A DNA stretch of 64,000 bases, taken from assembly GCA_011317545.1 (NCBI GenBank), contig WUJK01000003.1:1736001-1800000 (forward strand), in the 5' to 3' direction. The position numbers and the translations under genes are program-made. This document shows, piece by piece, positions 10,660 to 21,987 of this stretch. The number at the start of each line of letters is the position of its first letter. Position 1 is the stretch's first letter. Origin of the DNA: Coniella vitis. Taxonomy: Eukaryota; Ascomycota; Sordariomycetes; Diaporthales; Schizoparmaceae. The notes beneath the pieces are model-generated. The model was not told the origin of the DNA. It made no database searches and saw only the letters and a list, made by a program, of their open reading frames with translations.

Positions 10660-12325
10660 ACAATGGGCTCTTTGGTCCAAAACAGTGGCAGCGTGTTACC
10701 CAAGAGGCTGGAATCGATACGGATCCAGAGGTGTGCGACGGCAGATCTAAAACGGTGGGATCCAATTAGGACGATTTGGGACTTTGTGGCAAAGCTAGAG
10801 GGCCGGAAACACCTGGAGAGGAAATCTAAATTAACGACTAATGACCCTCATTGGCCCATCAAAGGACGATCCCGAACGTCAACTCACAGAACGGAATGTT
10901 GGCGACGCTACAGCAGCGAGAATACTAGCATGTATTTCAGCTCTGGCTGAACATCCCCTGGGATGATTCATAACTTTTTATGGGCGCGGCATTCAACATA
11001 CTCGACCTGTCTTTTGAAGCGGAAAGAGCAGAGGCGAAACGCCTGCTTAGGCAAAACCGAAGATCTTCCTAGGTGGAGTCTGGGCAGATGACTATTCAAG
11101 GAAGAAAAAACAAGAAGAGGTTCAACCACGGTGCAAAGAAGCATGCTCACCAAGCCCTGGCTATTTTGATGCTTTTATTCCGTATAACTCTCCCTCCTCG
11201 AACACAGCACAGCCAGTCCGCTCTCGACACCCTACACGATACGGACCAGTCACAATTTTCATTCCAATGAGTTCCTTTATTAATAATTTTTTTTTTTTTT
11301 ATCTCATGGACGACGATCAACTGCCAAGTACATGAACCGGATCTATCAATTGTATGAAGACTATAGCACGGGCAGGGGAAGGGCGAACATCCCCTACGTA
11401 TTTTCTTGAAACTGAAGAAGGAGGTGCAGTACTGAGTATACGAGCACATATATGATTTTTATGATTTCAGTTGGCGACTGACAATATCACATCTCGATCA
11501 AAGCGATCTCTTGATAGAAGAAGTTATTATTGTGACGGACTCTCCTTTCGACACTTGCTATTTGCTCCGATGTCAAGTAAGAATCTGGCACAAATAATTA
11601 GATGTACCTCGCTTTTTAAATTGGCAGACTCGGTAACTATGTTGGGAACATTTTCGCAATTGTTTTGCTTGCAGTAGCATGTGTTTTGATGTATTTAGAG
11701 AGCTACTCTGATATCTTTCTGAATGCTCCGTTTAACGGTGTTGGGACGCGGTTTACGCTCTGTGAAATCGAAAAGGTCGATGCTGTATTTATTGGCCAGG
11801 AAAATCGTAATTCTGTAGTGAGAACGCGTTTGGGTGCTTATTGCTTTGACTTGAAGCTCTTATCTAGGTGCTTTGTCTTCCAAGGTTGTTATTATCCGGG
11901 GATGCGGGTGGGCCTTTATCGCACAAATGATTCTGCTCTGATGGAAAGAGAGGTCTGTCAGAAGATGCCCTCGCATGCCAAACAAGCGTACCACATTGAA
12001 GAATAAGGAAAACAGACAGCTCTAGCAAGCACTGGCCATTCATGATTGCAATATAATACACCAGCCGCCCTAACCTAAGCCCAGCACCCAAGCATATCAT
12101 ATGGGAAATTCTTGTGGGCAGCATCAATGGGAACAAGGCTACATTCTCAACAGCAACAACACAAGAAGCAGCACCTCGGTTTTCCCTTGTCCTCTTGGGA
12201 GGAAGCGGAGAACTCCAACTAGGTAAGTAGGAAGGCCCCAGAGCCTCAGGTTCAGCTGGGAAGCTCCCCGGTGGACATCAAGCCGCGTAAGGAACGCGGA
12301 TGAAGATAATCTGCCCCGATACATA
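10660..12325. other. Intergenic between DUF2406 gene and VMA21
   Basis: Convergent 3' ends flank this 1.67 kb, so both 3' UTRs should be here. I see no domain-bearing frame. A T-rich run (about 11286-11301) and AT-richer DNA around 11270-11700 are the only marked features. The 113-codon frame at 11665-12006 has no recognisable content and is treated as chance. Confidence 0.4.
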
Positions 12326-12937
12326 TTAACGGTCCTTCTTTGTTTCAGGCTGCTGCTGATCAGATTGGTCTTCCTTCATGGCCACTATCACATAGGCGAC
12401 CAGGACGACGTTGGCCATGATCGCTGCGAGAGCTCCAGCGTAGGTGGAGTTGCCTTGGTAGGATGCATTGACATCCGTATCGTTAGCTTTGATGGTGGAT
12501 TATCTTGCTTTGTATGACTATGTTTTGTGCTGAGACGAAGGCAGGGAGAAGAAGCAGGGCGTTTCATCTTTTACTTGGTTTCGCTTACCGTAGAAGACCG
12601 TGTTGACGGTTACAAAGTACGATCCGATGGGTAAGATGATCATGGCGAATGTGAAGCCGAGCAGCTTTACGATGACATCGCTGGTGACGATGGTACGAAG
12701 CGACACGGGTTAGTATATGAACCGAAAGTAAGGAGACCCAAAAGCAAACAGAAAGACAAGAAAGGAAAATCGAGTCGCAAAGATGAAGAGCTGTGTGGGA
12801 TGCCAGATTTGCGTACAAACTCACGTTGGCACGGCGGGTTTGATACTGGATTTCTCGCCAGCTGGCGGGCTGGCGCCTATCGAATCATCCTTGTCGAGAA
12901 TGGTCTTTTCAGTCGTTATGATTCTGCGAGTTGCCAT
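12326..12937 (-). CDS. VMA21: Vacuolar ATPase assembly integral membrane protein VMA21
   Basis: ER-resident chaperone that assembles the V0 sector of the vacuolar H+-ATPase. Exons on the minus strand are 12937-12825, 12680-12589 and 12453-12326, giving 110 residues. The polar N-terminus is followed by two hydrophobic segments, LLGFTFAMIILPIGSYFV (about 44-61) and GALAAIMANVVLVAYVIVAM (about 75-94). Between them is the conserved FYGNSTYAG stretch, rebuilt across intron 2. The C-terminus KKDR is a KKXX-type dilysine ER-retrieval signal, as in other Vma21 proteins. Intron 1 has a perfect TACTAAC branch site (12709-12715, minus strand); intron 2 ends in AAG. Length and topology fit the family exactly. 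Confidence 0.93.
12709..12715 (-). other. Intron branch site TACTAAC in VMA21 intron 1
   Basis: A perfect match to the yeast-type branch-point consensus, 26 bases or so upstream of the acceptor used for exon 2. It supports the intron 1 boundaries (12681-12824). Confidence 0.7.
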
Positions 12938-14189
12938 CTTTTCTTGTCTGTGTTCTGTCGTGGGGGCTCTTGTCGATGGGTGATGACGGGCGTGGTACTT
13001 GAAGGTTTGGGCGGCGAGTTGGATGAGATGAATTATTGCTGGGTGAGGTCACTAGCCATGCGATATGTGGCTAATACAAACAAGCCTGAAAAGCTTGGGC
13101 GGTCGTTTGTGGCGAGCAGCCACAGCAACGTTCGGCAGAGGCATGTACTATACTATGTAAGCGCGCCACAGCGACAAGGGGGTTGCTTACACTAGCAAGA
13201 CCGAATACCTACTGTGTACTATAGTAAGCTGCTACCATGGCGGACTATGTACTATGTACAGCATCAAACTGCTACGGCTTTGCGCTCTCGAACTTGTACT
13301 CTCAAACGACGTTGATTTTACTGTCATTTCCAAATTTAAGTGGGCGTAAGACTGGATGTGGCTGCATGCAGAACAGACTTCGTTGCATTTGTTTCTTGAT
13401 CTATTGCGGCTTTATTCCGCCACGAGATGCTACATAGTACATATCGCACGGGTTATCGGGTCTGTTCCAAGCGCTTGCACACTGGGCCCACTGTACTGCA
13501 AAGGCGCGATAGAGCGGTGCTCAAAAATCGCACTGTTCCACATTGTGTCTTGTTGCCAACCCTTTTTTGGATTGGTTGGTAGGAGTGATTGTGTATTCTG
13601 CTGATTGCGGGCTAAAGAGGTCATTGTAGAAGCCCTCTTTCACAGTGCCCAGACAACTAAAGTAGACATTCAGAGTAGCTGCACGTGGCAGCGCGTCAGG
13701 GAGCGAAAGCAACTGCACCTTATTAAATGGCTGGCCCTAGAGCGTGTCTGATTCGCGCCTGCGCATTGTTCTTTTTCAGTCGTTATTTTCGGCCAGTCTC
13801 CACAATGTGCTGGGGCAGGGGACAATAACGCTAGCGGTGGAATTTCCACCTTCGCCGCCGTCAACGTCCGCACCTCTTTGATCTTGTATTCGATCGTTTT
13901 GTAGCGTCCTCTTCGTCCTCACCCTCACCCTCTCTCCCACGCGTTTCGGCCCACTGATTCATGTGACTTAGCTACTGGGCACCCAACAACCCCAACAGTT
14001 GTCCAGGCTACTCACTTCGTACCCAAAATCAACAAGACTCGGCATTGTACTTTTGATCTGTTGATTTTGTCTTGTCGATATCGCTTGTACGCTCGTTCCA
14101 TCACAGTTCGCGGACTATCAGATGTACAAGGCCGGAGAAATCTCTCTGCCACCCACCCACCTCGACCTCGCCATAAGACCTTGTTCACC
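12938..14189. promoter_or_regulatory. Divergent intergenic region between VMA21 and the SNF2 gene
   Basis: About 1.25 kb, presumably holding the promoters of both divergent genes. It contains several TACTATGTA-type palindromic motifs (about 13145-13160, 13210-13262, 13430-13442). A C/T-rich stretch (about 13905-13945) lies upstream of the SNF2 start. No gene is supported. Confidence 0.45.
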
Positions 14190-17100
14190 ATGGTCTTCTC
14201 ATCCTCGCCCTTCACCTCGCCTGCTGGCCCTAGACGCCACCGTGAGGTGATTCCTGCAAGCAGCCCAGGCTCTAACCAGAACCCTATCATCATGAGTGAT
14301 GCGGAAGAAGATGATATCGTGTCCGACTCTTCATGCTCGCCGTACTTTACGCAGCCTACACAGGTTCTGGACCGGAAAACACTGGGACGGAGCAGCGCAG
14401 CCGGCTCCATAGGCACTCAGCAAACACAAATCGTCGACCGCCCTACGCTCAAAGGCCCAAGGGCTACGCAGCCCACACAAATTACCAATCGCCCCACGGT
14501 CGGCTTAAAAGGGAGGTCGCTCAATCCTCTTGCCCCTGTTCGCAGTGACAGCACGTCACCGCATAGCGACAGGTCAATGGTTGCAGACACTATTGAGGTC
14601 CCTCGCTCCTCACCCTTCAAGCCCTCGCCCGCTCCTGTGCGACGACCTCACAATTCCATCCTTGGGATGCTCCCACCTGGTACTACCTACCGACCACCGC
14701 AGGCAATCTTGCAGAGAGTCGCCTCAAGACCGGATGGATCGTTGAATGTGGAAAATCTGAATGGCAGAACCATCAGTCGCCCTCTCAAGCGCAAAAAGAG
14801 TGACAGCGATTCAAGTGATGAGCTCGCCCAGACCTTCAAATACCGCCCTCGTTCAAACAGCTCAAGTAGTGAGGAATCCAACTCTGCCGATATTATTCGC
14901 ACCTCTTTCCACCGGCAAGAACTCGGGATGCCTGTGACGCCAAGGCTGCCGCTTAGCAGATCCGCCCAAGAAGCGCTGGATTTTGAGAACAAGTACGATG
15001 CTCGCACGCAGATGAGGGCAAGAAAGTTACGGGAGAAGACGGGAAGGAAGTTCTCCTTGTATACGTGCGCGCAAATGCTCACCCGACAGAAGGACGATAT
15101 GGAGGCTGCTGGCAAGGCATTGCTGGGCAACAAGGGCCACGGCCCGACTTCTCCCGCTCTTGAGCGCTCGCCCGTGAAGCAGATCTCGTCTCCTGCCTCC
15201 GAGCCGAGACGGAGGCGCCTCATCCGGGGACGTAACCCTGCCAATGCTGTCACCTCGCCTCAACAGGCTTCTACACCTCTTATCAGTCTCGTCGACTCGG
15301 ATGATGATGATGATGATGATGATGATGACGATGATACTCAAAGTGTCGTCAGCATTCAGGATGCTGGGGATAATTACTTGTCAGATTCGGCTTCGGAAGA
15401 TGATGATGAACTGTCGCTTGATCAAAACCTTGGCCAACCAAAGCGCCGGTCTGCCAAAGAAGACGAGGCTGGCCAGGCTCGGCTTGTGGTCAACCGTGCT
15501 ACCAAGATTCTAGAGTATCTGGAGTCGTGCGCCACGGAACAGCTCGCAGCAGATGCAAAGATTTCCAAGGATGACGCCAAGTATTTCATATCGAAGCGGC
15601 CCTTCCACAGCATCCACCAAGTCAAAGCAGTGTATCACTTCAAGAACGTGCGGAAGAGAAGGGAGAAAGTCAACCTAGGGGAGGATGTCTTCGATGAGCT
15701 TAACCGGCACGTCAAACGCCTCCATGCTATTGATCGAGTGGTACAACAATGTGAAACCCAAGGCAGAATGATCAAGTCCAGAGTCGACAGCTGGGGCATG
15801 GATCAGGTCGGCAAGATCAAGAGTCCTGGCACAGGCACCAAAGGTGGTAGCGTTTTACCCTTTTCATCCGAGCCCGAACTATTCAAGATTAAAATGTTCC
15901 CGTACCAGCTTTATGGCATGAACTGGATGTGGCAGCTATACAATTGCGGATTAGGAGGCATATTGGCCGACGACATGGGGACTGGAAAGACTTGTCAGGT
16001 CATTTCCTTTTTGGCCCTGCTTCTGGAGACCAGTAAATCAGGCCTCACACAGAACAAACCTGGTCCCAATCTGGTTGTCGTGCCTCCGTCAGTGCTCGAT
16101 AACTGGCAAAATGAGCTTGTCAAGTTCGCTCCAGATATACGTTTTATTGTCTACAGCGGCCGTCCCGAATTACGAGACGAATTGGCGCTCGAGATGATGG
16201 AATCGGCTGATGACTATCATGTCATTCTCACTACCTTTACGCAAATGAGTCGGACCAGAGACGCGATCTGGATGGATAAGATTGGCATCAACACAGCCTT
16301 CTTCGACGAAGGCCACAAGTTGAAGAACCCAAACATCAAGACGTACACGGACCTCATTCGAATCAGAGCGAATTGGAAGGTCTTGATAACGGGAACGCCG
16401 ATTCAGAACAACATTATGGAGATGATCAGTCTCTTGAACTTCTTGTCGCCTCAGCTCTTCCACCGAGACCGAGTTCTGATTGAGGAACTCTTTATGCAGA
16501 AAGCCTCTTTGAAGGAGGTCAGCGAGGGCGCCACGCTTTTGAGTGATCGTATTCAACGGGCCCGCAGTATCTTGGAGCCCTTCATTCTTGTGCGCAAGAA
16601 AGAACAAGTCTCGGCCTTGCCTTCCAAGAACCGACGAGTCATTTACTGCGACATGCCACCCAGCCAGAAGACTGTATATGATGGCCTTATCACCAAATTC
16701 CGCGAAGCCAAATTGCAGAAGAAAACTGGCAAGCGCAAGAATGACGAAAATAACCCGTGGATCCAGCTACGAAAAGCTGCAACTCACCCGCAGCTCTTCA
16801 GACGCTTCTATGATGATGCAAAATGCGAGAAGATGGCCAGACTGCTCATGAAAAAGGTTCCGCACAAGCTCGACCAGCCAGATGTCGGACGCATGATTGA
16901 GGAGTTGCAGAGCTACTCGGACTTTGAGCTGCATTTGTGGTGTCGAGACTTTGAGTGCTTGCGCGAGTTTGACTGTCCAGAGGGGTCATGGTACGAGAGT
17001 GGCAAGCTTCAGAAGCTCATTGAACTCGTCAAGGAATTCAAGCAGCACGGAGACCGCGTCTTGATCTTCTCGCCATTCAGAAGGAGTTTGGGCATCATTG

Positions 17101-17630
17101 AGGAGTGCCTGAGCGAGTCGAGCATAGACTATCGCATCATGGTTGGCGAGACCTCCGTTGCGGATAGGCAAGTGCTGGTAGACGAGTTCCAGCGAGATGA
17201 GGCCATTCCCGTGTTCCTCCTAACAACGGTTGCCGGTGGCCAGGGCCTCAACTTGACCGGTGCAAACAAAATCATCATCTTTGACCAGTCCGATAATCCA
17301 CAACAGGACATCCAGGCAGAGAACCGAGCCCATCGACTGGGCCAAAAGAGAGAGGTGGATGTGATACGGTTGATTTCGAGGGGTACGATTGATGAGCTGA
17401 TCTACAAGGCGTGTAAGATCAAGTTGGAGCTGGCCAGTCAGATTACAGGGCACGGGGAGAACATTGGCACTCTTGAGGAGAATGACATTGTCGCAGTGGT
17501 TACGGACGAGATCCTCAACGGAGCAGGAGACGGTCACGATGATGGCCATGGCAAGGGCGAGTCTACGCCCGGCGGGTTTTACATTACTCCTCCCAAGAGT
17601 GAGGTTGAAGGAACTGATTATCAACGATAG
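14190..17630 (+). CDS. SNF2-family ATP-dependent chromatin remodeller, Fun30/Fft (SMARCAD1)-like
   Basis: Intronless frame; I choose the ATG at 14190 (1146 residues) because it sits in a strong CACCATGG context, but the frame is open from 14061. Nuclear DNA translocase that slides or evicts nucleosomes. Visible order: a Ser/Pro-rich N-terminus with three TQ-containing repeats (about residues 54-100); a run of 13 Asp in 14 residues (about 370-384); a region with ISKRPFHSIHQV typical of Fun30 relatives (about 470-482); then the split helicase core. Core motifs are ADDMGTGKTCQVISF (about 592-606; Walker A), FFDEGHKLKN (about 703-712; DEGH box), GTPIQNN (about 735) and ENRAHRLGQ in motif VI (about 1043-1051). 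KTCQVISF plus DEGH favour Fun30/Fft over other SNF2 groups. Walker A has Thr where Leu is usual (DMGTGKT). The stop lies about 100 bases from the RIP-mutated block. Subfamily assignment is likely, not certain. Confidence 0.88.
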   Translation: MVFSSSPFTSPAGPRRHREVIPASSPGSNQNPIIMSDAEEDDIVSDSSCSPYFTQPTQVLDRKTLGRSSAAGSIGTQQTQIVDRPTLKGPRATQPTQITNRPTVGLKGRSLNPLAPVRSDSTSPHSDRSMVADTIEVPRSSPFKPSPAPVRRPHNSILGMLPPGTTYRPPQAILQRVASRPDGSLNVENLNGRTISRPLKRKKSDSDSSDELAQTFKYRPRSNSSSSEESNSADIIRTSFHRQELGMPVTPRLPLSRSAQEALDFENKYDARTQMRARKLREKTGRKFSLYTCAQMLTRQKDDMEAAGKALLGNKGHGPTSPALERSPVKQISSPASEPRRRRLIRGRNPANAVTSPQQASTPLISLVDSDDDDDDDDDDDDTQSVVSIQDAGDNYLSDSASEDDDELSLDQNLGQPKRRSAKEDEAGQARLVVNRATKILEYLESCATEQLAADAKISKDDAKYFISKRPFHSIHQVKAVYHFKNVRKRREKVNLGEDVFDELNRHVKRLHAIDRVVQQCETQGRMIKSRVDSWGMDQVGKIKSPGTGTKGGSVLPFSSEPELFKIKMFPYQLYGMNWMWQLYNCGLGGILADDMGTGKTCQVISFLALLLETSKSGLTQNKPGPNLVVVPPSVLDNWQNELVKFAPDIRFIVYSGRPELRDELALEMMESADDYHVILTTFTQMSRTRDAIWMDKIGINTAFFDEGHKLKNPNIKTYTDLIRIRANWKVLITGTPIQNNIMEMISLLNFLSPQLFHRDRVLIEELFMQKASLKEVSEGATLLSDRIQRARSILEPFILVRKKEQVSALPSKNRRVIYCDMPPSQKTVYDGLITKFREAKLQKKTGKRKNDENNPWIQLRKAATHPQLFRRFYDDAKCEKMARLLMKKVPHKLDQPDVGRMIEELQSYSDFELHLWCRDFECLREFDCPEGSWYESGKLQKLIELVKEFKQHGDRVLIFSPFRRSLGIIEECLSESSIDYRIMVGETSVADRQVLVDEFQRDEAIPVFLLTTVAGGQGLNLTGANKIIIFDQSDNPQQDIQAENRAHRLGQKREVDVIRLISRGTIDELIYKACKIKLELASQITGHGENIGTLEENDIVAVVTDEILNGAGDGHDDGHGKGESTPGGFYITPPKSEVEGTDYQR
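15298..15342 (+). repeat. (GAT)n coding microsatellite
   Basis: Tandem GAT/GAC trinucleotides inside the SNF2 gene encode an uninterrupted Asp tract (about residues 370-384). Such a tract may vary in length between strains. Acidic patches are common in histone-binding proteins, but a role here is inference. Confidence 0.85.
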
Positions 17631-18213
17631 TTGGCACGATTACGGTATGATGGCACCTACATTGAGGGACAAATTCATGTGGCATGGTCTTTTGGGGGTC
17701 TGAGCTTGTATGCAATACGAGCACCTTCGCTTCGCTACGGTTCGCCGCCCACGGGCGGGACCCTTATAGGGAGCTTTTAGTATCGAAAAATATATAGGGC
17801 TTTGATAATTCTATAGCATCTGATTAATCTATATATAAATCTGCCTACCGTAGAGCTTACAGCACCGTTTTTATTAATTTTTAAAAATACCGTACCTTTT
17901 AAAAAGTACGCGTTCTTTCTAATAAAGTATATATTATACCTAAATATACCTTTACTCTTTATAATAATAATAATAATCGTTAATATATATACGAGTATAA
18001 ATACGGTTAATTCAATCTATAAGAATACTATCTCCTAGTCTATATATTTAAATTTATTAATATTTATAGCTTTTACTAATATTTTAGATATCTTTATTAT
18101 AGAACTTCTAATCCGTACCTTACTAGAACCTAATATATCTACTACCGTTATATCCGCTACCCCCGTTATATTTTAGATACGTCTTAAAAGAGCGTATTTA
18201 ATACCGTATAAGG
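17631..18213. other. Transition from gene DNA to the RIP-mutated AT-rich block
   Basis: Up to about 17700 the composition is normal and should hold the SNF2 3' UTR. A short GC-rich piece (about 17725-17765) follows, after which the sequence is nearly all A/T-rich with CpA and TpG almost missing. The segment 17765-18213 matches nothing else I recognise in the window; it is probably an old repeat fragment. Confidence 0.6.
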
Positions 18214-18890
18214 TATTATAAGCCTACGAGTAAATATATAGCTTCGGTATACTAGGGTATAAAGCATTAGTTAGTATATTCCCTTCTTATCTAGGGATTA
18301 GTATTATATAAGTATAAACTAGAGCGCTTTCCGAGTAGCTTATAAGCCGCTTAAAAGACTATCGGTAATAATACTTATATTAATAAAAGGCTTATAGAAA
18401 ACTCTAAAGGTAGATTCTTAAGTATAAAAGCTATTTAAGAGTAACTTTTATAGCGCTATATAGATTCTATATTTACTTCTCTCTTTAAGTTAGTTAATAA
18501 TAGAAATTAGGATTATAACTATAAATACTTTTTTAATACCTATTTATATTTAACTAACTTCTTTTTTTATTTACCCTATATATCTAACGATATTTATATA
18601 TTTATTCGGCGTATAGCCTTAGGATATTATTTCCTTATAACGAGTAATTCGAGTAACTCCCTACTTAAGCGGATAACGATAATAATAATATTATAATAGC
18701 TATATAATAAATAATTACTTAAATAATAGAAGAATAATAGTATATTATTAAATAAATAGTATAATAATAGCGCGAAGATAATATACGAAATTTAGAATTA
18801 CTTATAATATAATTTATATAAATTAAATAATCTATAATAGGCTAGACCTATAAGTAGTAATAACTAATAGGTACTATAATATATTATTCC
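18214..18890 (+). mobile_element. G3: 5' LTR and leader fragment of a family-G Ty3/gypsy retrotransposon
   Basis: 18214-18548 (335 bases) is a heavily RIP-mutated copy of the family-G LTR (339 bases in G1 and G2), in plus orientation. The following about 340 bases match the internal leader seen in G2 from 47883. Similarity fades near 18890 and no pol follows, so the copy is truncated or interrupted. The right border is approximate. Confidence 0.65.
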
Positions 18891-20378
18891 AATTATAAAG
18901 AAAGGAGAATTATATACTAGTAACTAAGCCGTTACTATATATCTATATATAGCTAGCTATATACTAAGCGTACTTAGTACGGGTTTATAATAAGCCCCCT
19001 CCTTTAACGCCTCGGACCTTAAAAGGGCGGCCGAGGATAATCGAGAATAATAACTATTAATATTATAGTATAATAATAGCAATACCCTTACGCCGGCGAT
19101 AAAGGAGCGCTATATTATACTATACTTTATCGGTTTATACCCGCTTAAGTCTCTATAGAACCTAGAATAAAACCCTATAATATATAAACCGAGTTATTAA
19201 TATACCTTATCGCTATCTATATAACGTTTATTATAAGCCGAATCTAATAGCTTTATTAATAAAGAGGTTTTAAGCTCCATAGCTCTTTTATATATAATAT
19301 ATTCTATTAGGGCGGTCGAAGCCTAATACGCGTTACTTTTATAAAGCTAGCTAGAGTCTAATTACTAGGTAGTATATAAGATTCGAGTATAAATCTAATA
19401 TATTATAGCCCTCCTCCTCGCCTCCTAACTCCTTTCCTATTAATACTATTTTAATTTAATATCCTATTAATCTAAACTAATAACTAATTATAATAAAACC
19501 TTTTATCTATCGTAATTAAAATAGTTAATACTCTTAATTCCCTATTAAGTATTAATAGCTAATAATAGCGATAATAACGATTATTATCGATATAACCCTT
19601 TAAAGTAACGCTATTATTATAAGCGGTAGTAAACTACCCCGCCGACCTAATAATAATAAGCCCCCGATTATTATCGGATCGTTCTTTATCGATAGAGATA
19701 ATAATAAGGAGGAAAAGCGCTTTATTAAGCATAAGAGATATTCCTACCTTAATTATATTAACGGATATTTTTATACCGATAAGCTCGATTATTAGCTTAT
19801 ATCTAGTAAGTCTTATAGTTATTACCGTAAAATATATAAAAAGTATATTAATATTGATTAATTATACGCTATTTCGGCCCTCTTATAGGCTTATTATAAT
19901 AGAATTAAGATAGCAGTTAATAGTAATAACTATATTATTCCCTAAACCGATAAGAATAATATTAGTAATAATAATATTATTATAATAGTAATATATATAC
20001 TAAGAAGTATACCCGCTGTTAGAGTTTAAACTAGAAACTTACTTACCTATTGCTTGAAAGCAACGAGAACCCTACGAAGTTAATTATATTTATAGTTATA
20101 GATAAAAACTGGAATACTAAAAAGAAAAGGAAGAAACTAAGTTTAGTTTAATTTCCGAATATAAGCTTATTAAAAATATATCTTAAATACTACTAAGACC
20201 CTGCTTATTAGATACTTTCTTATATCCTATTACTTTACCTACTAAAATCCTAATATTGCTAAAACCCTACTTATTAGATGCTTTCTTATATCCTATTACT
20301 TTGCCTACTAAAACCCTAATATTCTAAACTTCTCTACTAAGGGTATAAACCGGCAAGAATAAGAATATTATCTATACG
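18891..20378 (+). pseudogene. RIP-mutated, coding-like remnant of unidentified element
   Basis: A plus-strand frame around 19640-19960 reads like protein (for example DRDNNKEEKRFIKHKRYSYL). It is broken only by TAA/TAG codons that RIP would create from Gln or Trp codons. I do not recognise the protein. The segment ends at the target duplication of H1, so it is part of the older DNA into which H1 inserted. A 66-base tandem repeat lies at its right end. Confidence 0.4.
20193..20324 (+). repeat. Two tandem copies of a 66-bp unit
   Basis: The sequence around CTTATTAGATRCTTTCTTAT recurs exactly 66 bases later (20204 and 20270). The copies differ mainly by C/T and A/G transitions. The repeat is just left of H1. 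Confidence 0.75.
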
Positions 20379-21987
20379 ACGCTTGTTATAACCCACGGTT
20401 ATACAGGTTACAGGAATAGGCCAACGCAACTATATACTAGCAAATCGGAACCTTAACGGACCGATAGGGATCTCTTATATAAGAATACCTAGATACTTAT
20501 AATAATATAATCAGGGTTAGGGTCCTAATAGTTATACGATCGATAGAATCGATATCGACTATATCGATTAGTATACTATAAATCGATAGGATCGATATCG
20601 ATTATATTAACTTACTAAGATAATAGAAGGATATAAGGATAGGAATTTATAGCTCGATATTAGATAGTTTCCTTATAATCTCCAGTTATAAATCTAAGTA
20701 TTATTTTATATAATAGGGTAATCCCTCTTAATTACTTATAATACTTAATATTATTCGATAATATACGAAGACTTAAAGGTAATACTTCCCCGCCTACTAA
20801 TATATAACTTATAAGTACTTCTAGAATTAAGGATTTAGGTAAGGATTATTATATTTTTATAACTCTTATTTAGGATAGTCTATATATACCTTTTAGGTAA
20901 TATTAAGTATAATAATAGCTCTTTAAACTTCTACCCTATCTACCTTAGGAGAAGGATATCGCTAGGTTATAACTTAGGAAGATATAATACGCTAATTAAT
21001 CGAGCTTATCTAATAACTCGCTATATTCTAATAGAATTAGGAATAATAGAATTATATTATCCGTAGGTAGGCTTAATAGTTCGAATAATATTAAGCTATA
21101 GCCGCTATACCCCTAACGCTTATTATTTAAAATACCGGTAATAGTTATAAGATAGATAAACCTATTATATATAATAGTAATTAAAAGATATTTTAAGGGT
21201 TCTTTACTTATTATAAGGTATATTTCCTATATAATATAGCGTAATTTATTATTAAACCCGATAAAGTTATCCTAACCGGTATACGATTCGAAAAGGATAT
21301 ACTTATCTAATATAAACCTTTACTTTATAATTATATTAAATACCTAGGTAACCTCGATTAATATAAACTAATTACTAAGAATATATTCGATTTATTCGTA
21401 GGATTCGAATATATCATTAAGGAAATATTTAATAACCTTAACGAAGAACGGATTATAATATAATAACTTATAAAACTTAAGTAGAATAAGTTTACTTTAG
21501 CCTATATAATTCGCTTTAAATAACTCTTAATACGCCTCCCTTAGGAAGATAAGAACCTTATAAAATATTATTATAAAGGATTTAAGGATAAGGTTAAGGA
21601 CGAAATCTTTAAATAGGATTAGCCTAAAGACTTTATAATATTTAGTAATAATATTATCCGTATCGATAATTATCTTTACGAAAAATATATAGAGAAAAGT
21701 AAAAAAGGAGGAAGCTATATTATATAAAGGAATTACGCTAATATAAGATAGCGGATCTAATAGATAATTAACCGTAGCCTTTAATAATAAAGTATAATAG
21801 TTAATAGTATTATATATATAGGACCTATAAAGCTTAATATAGCTTAATATAAAACTATAAGTAAGGAATACTTTAACTATAATAAAATAAGCTACTTTAT
21901 ATAAGAGTACTAATAACCTAAGAAACCTAGAGAATTTAAGAAAATCCCCGAAGGATAATAAGCTAATATTATAATATATAAGATTAC

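Noticed and set aside
11665..12006. 113-codon plus-strand frame downstream of the DUF2406 gene
   Set aside because: No domain, hydrophobic pattern or splice structure; AT-richer intergenic DNA gives such frames by chance.
14061..14189. N-terminal extension of the SNF2 protein from the upstream ATG
   Set aside because: Composition is unlike the rest, and the start at 14190 has a much better context. The extension cannot be excluded without transcript data.
14687..15341. Long minus-strand frames opposite the SNF2 gene
   Set aside because: Shadow frames of a real coding sequence, with no recognisable content.
17720..17765. GC-rich patch at the border, considered as an rDNA or RNA-gene fragment
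   Set aside because: Too short and matches no rRNA or tRNA pattern that I can recognise.
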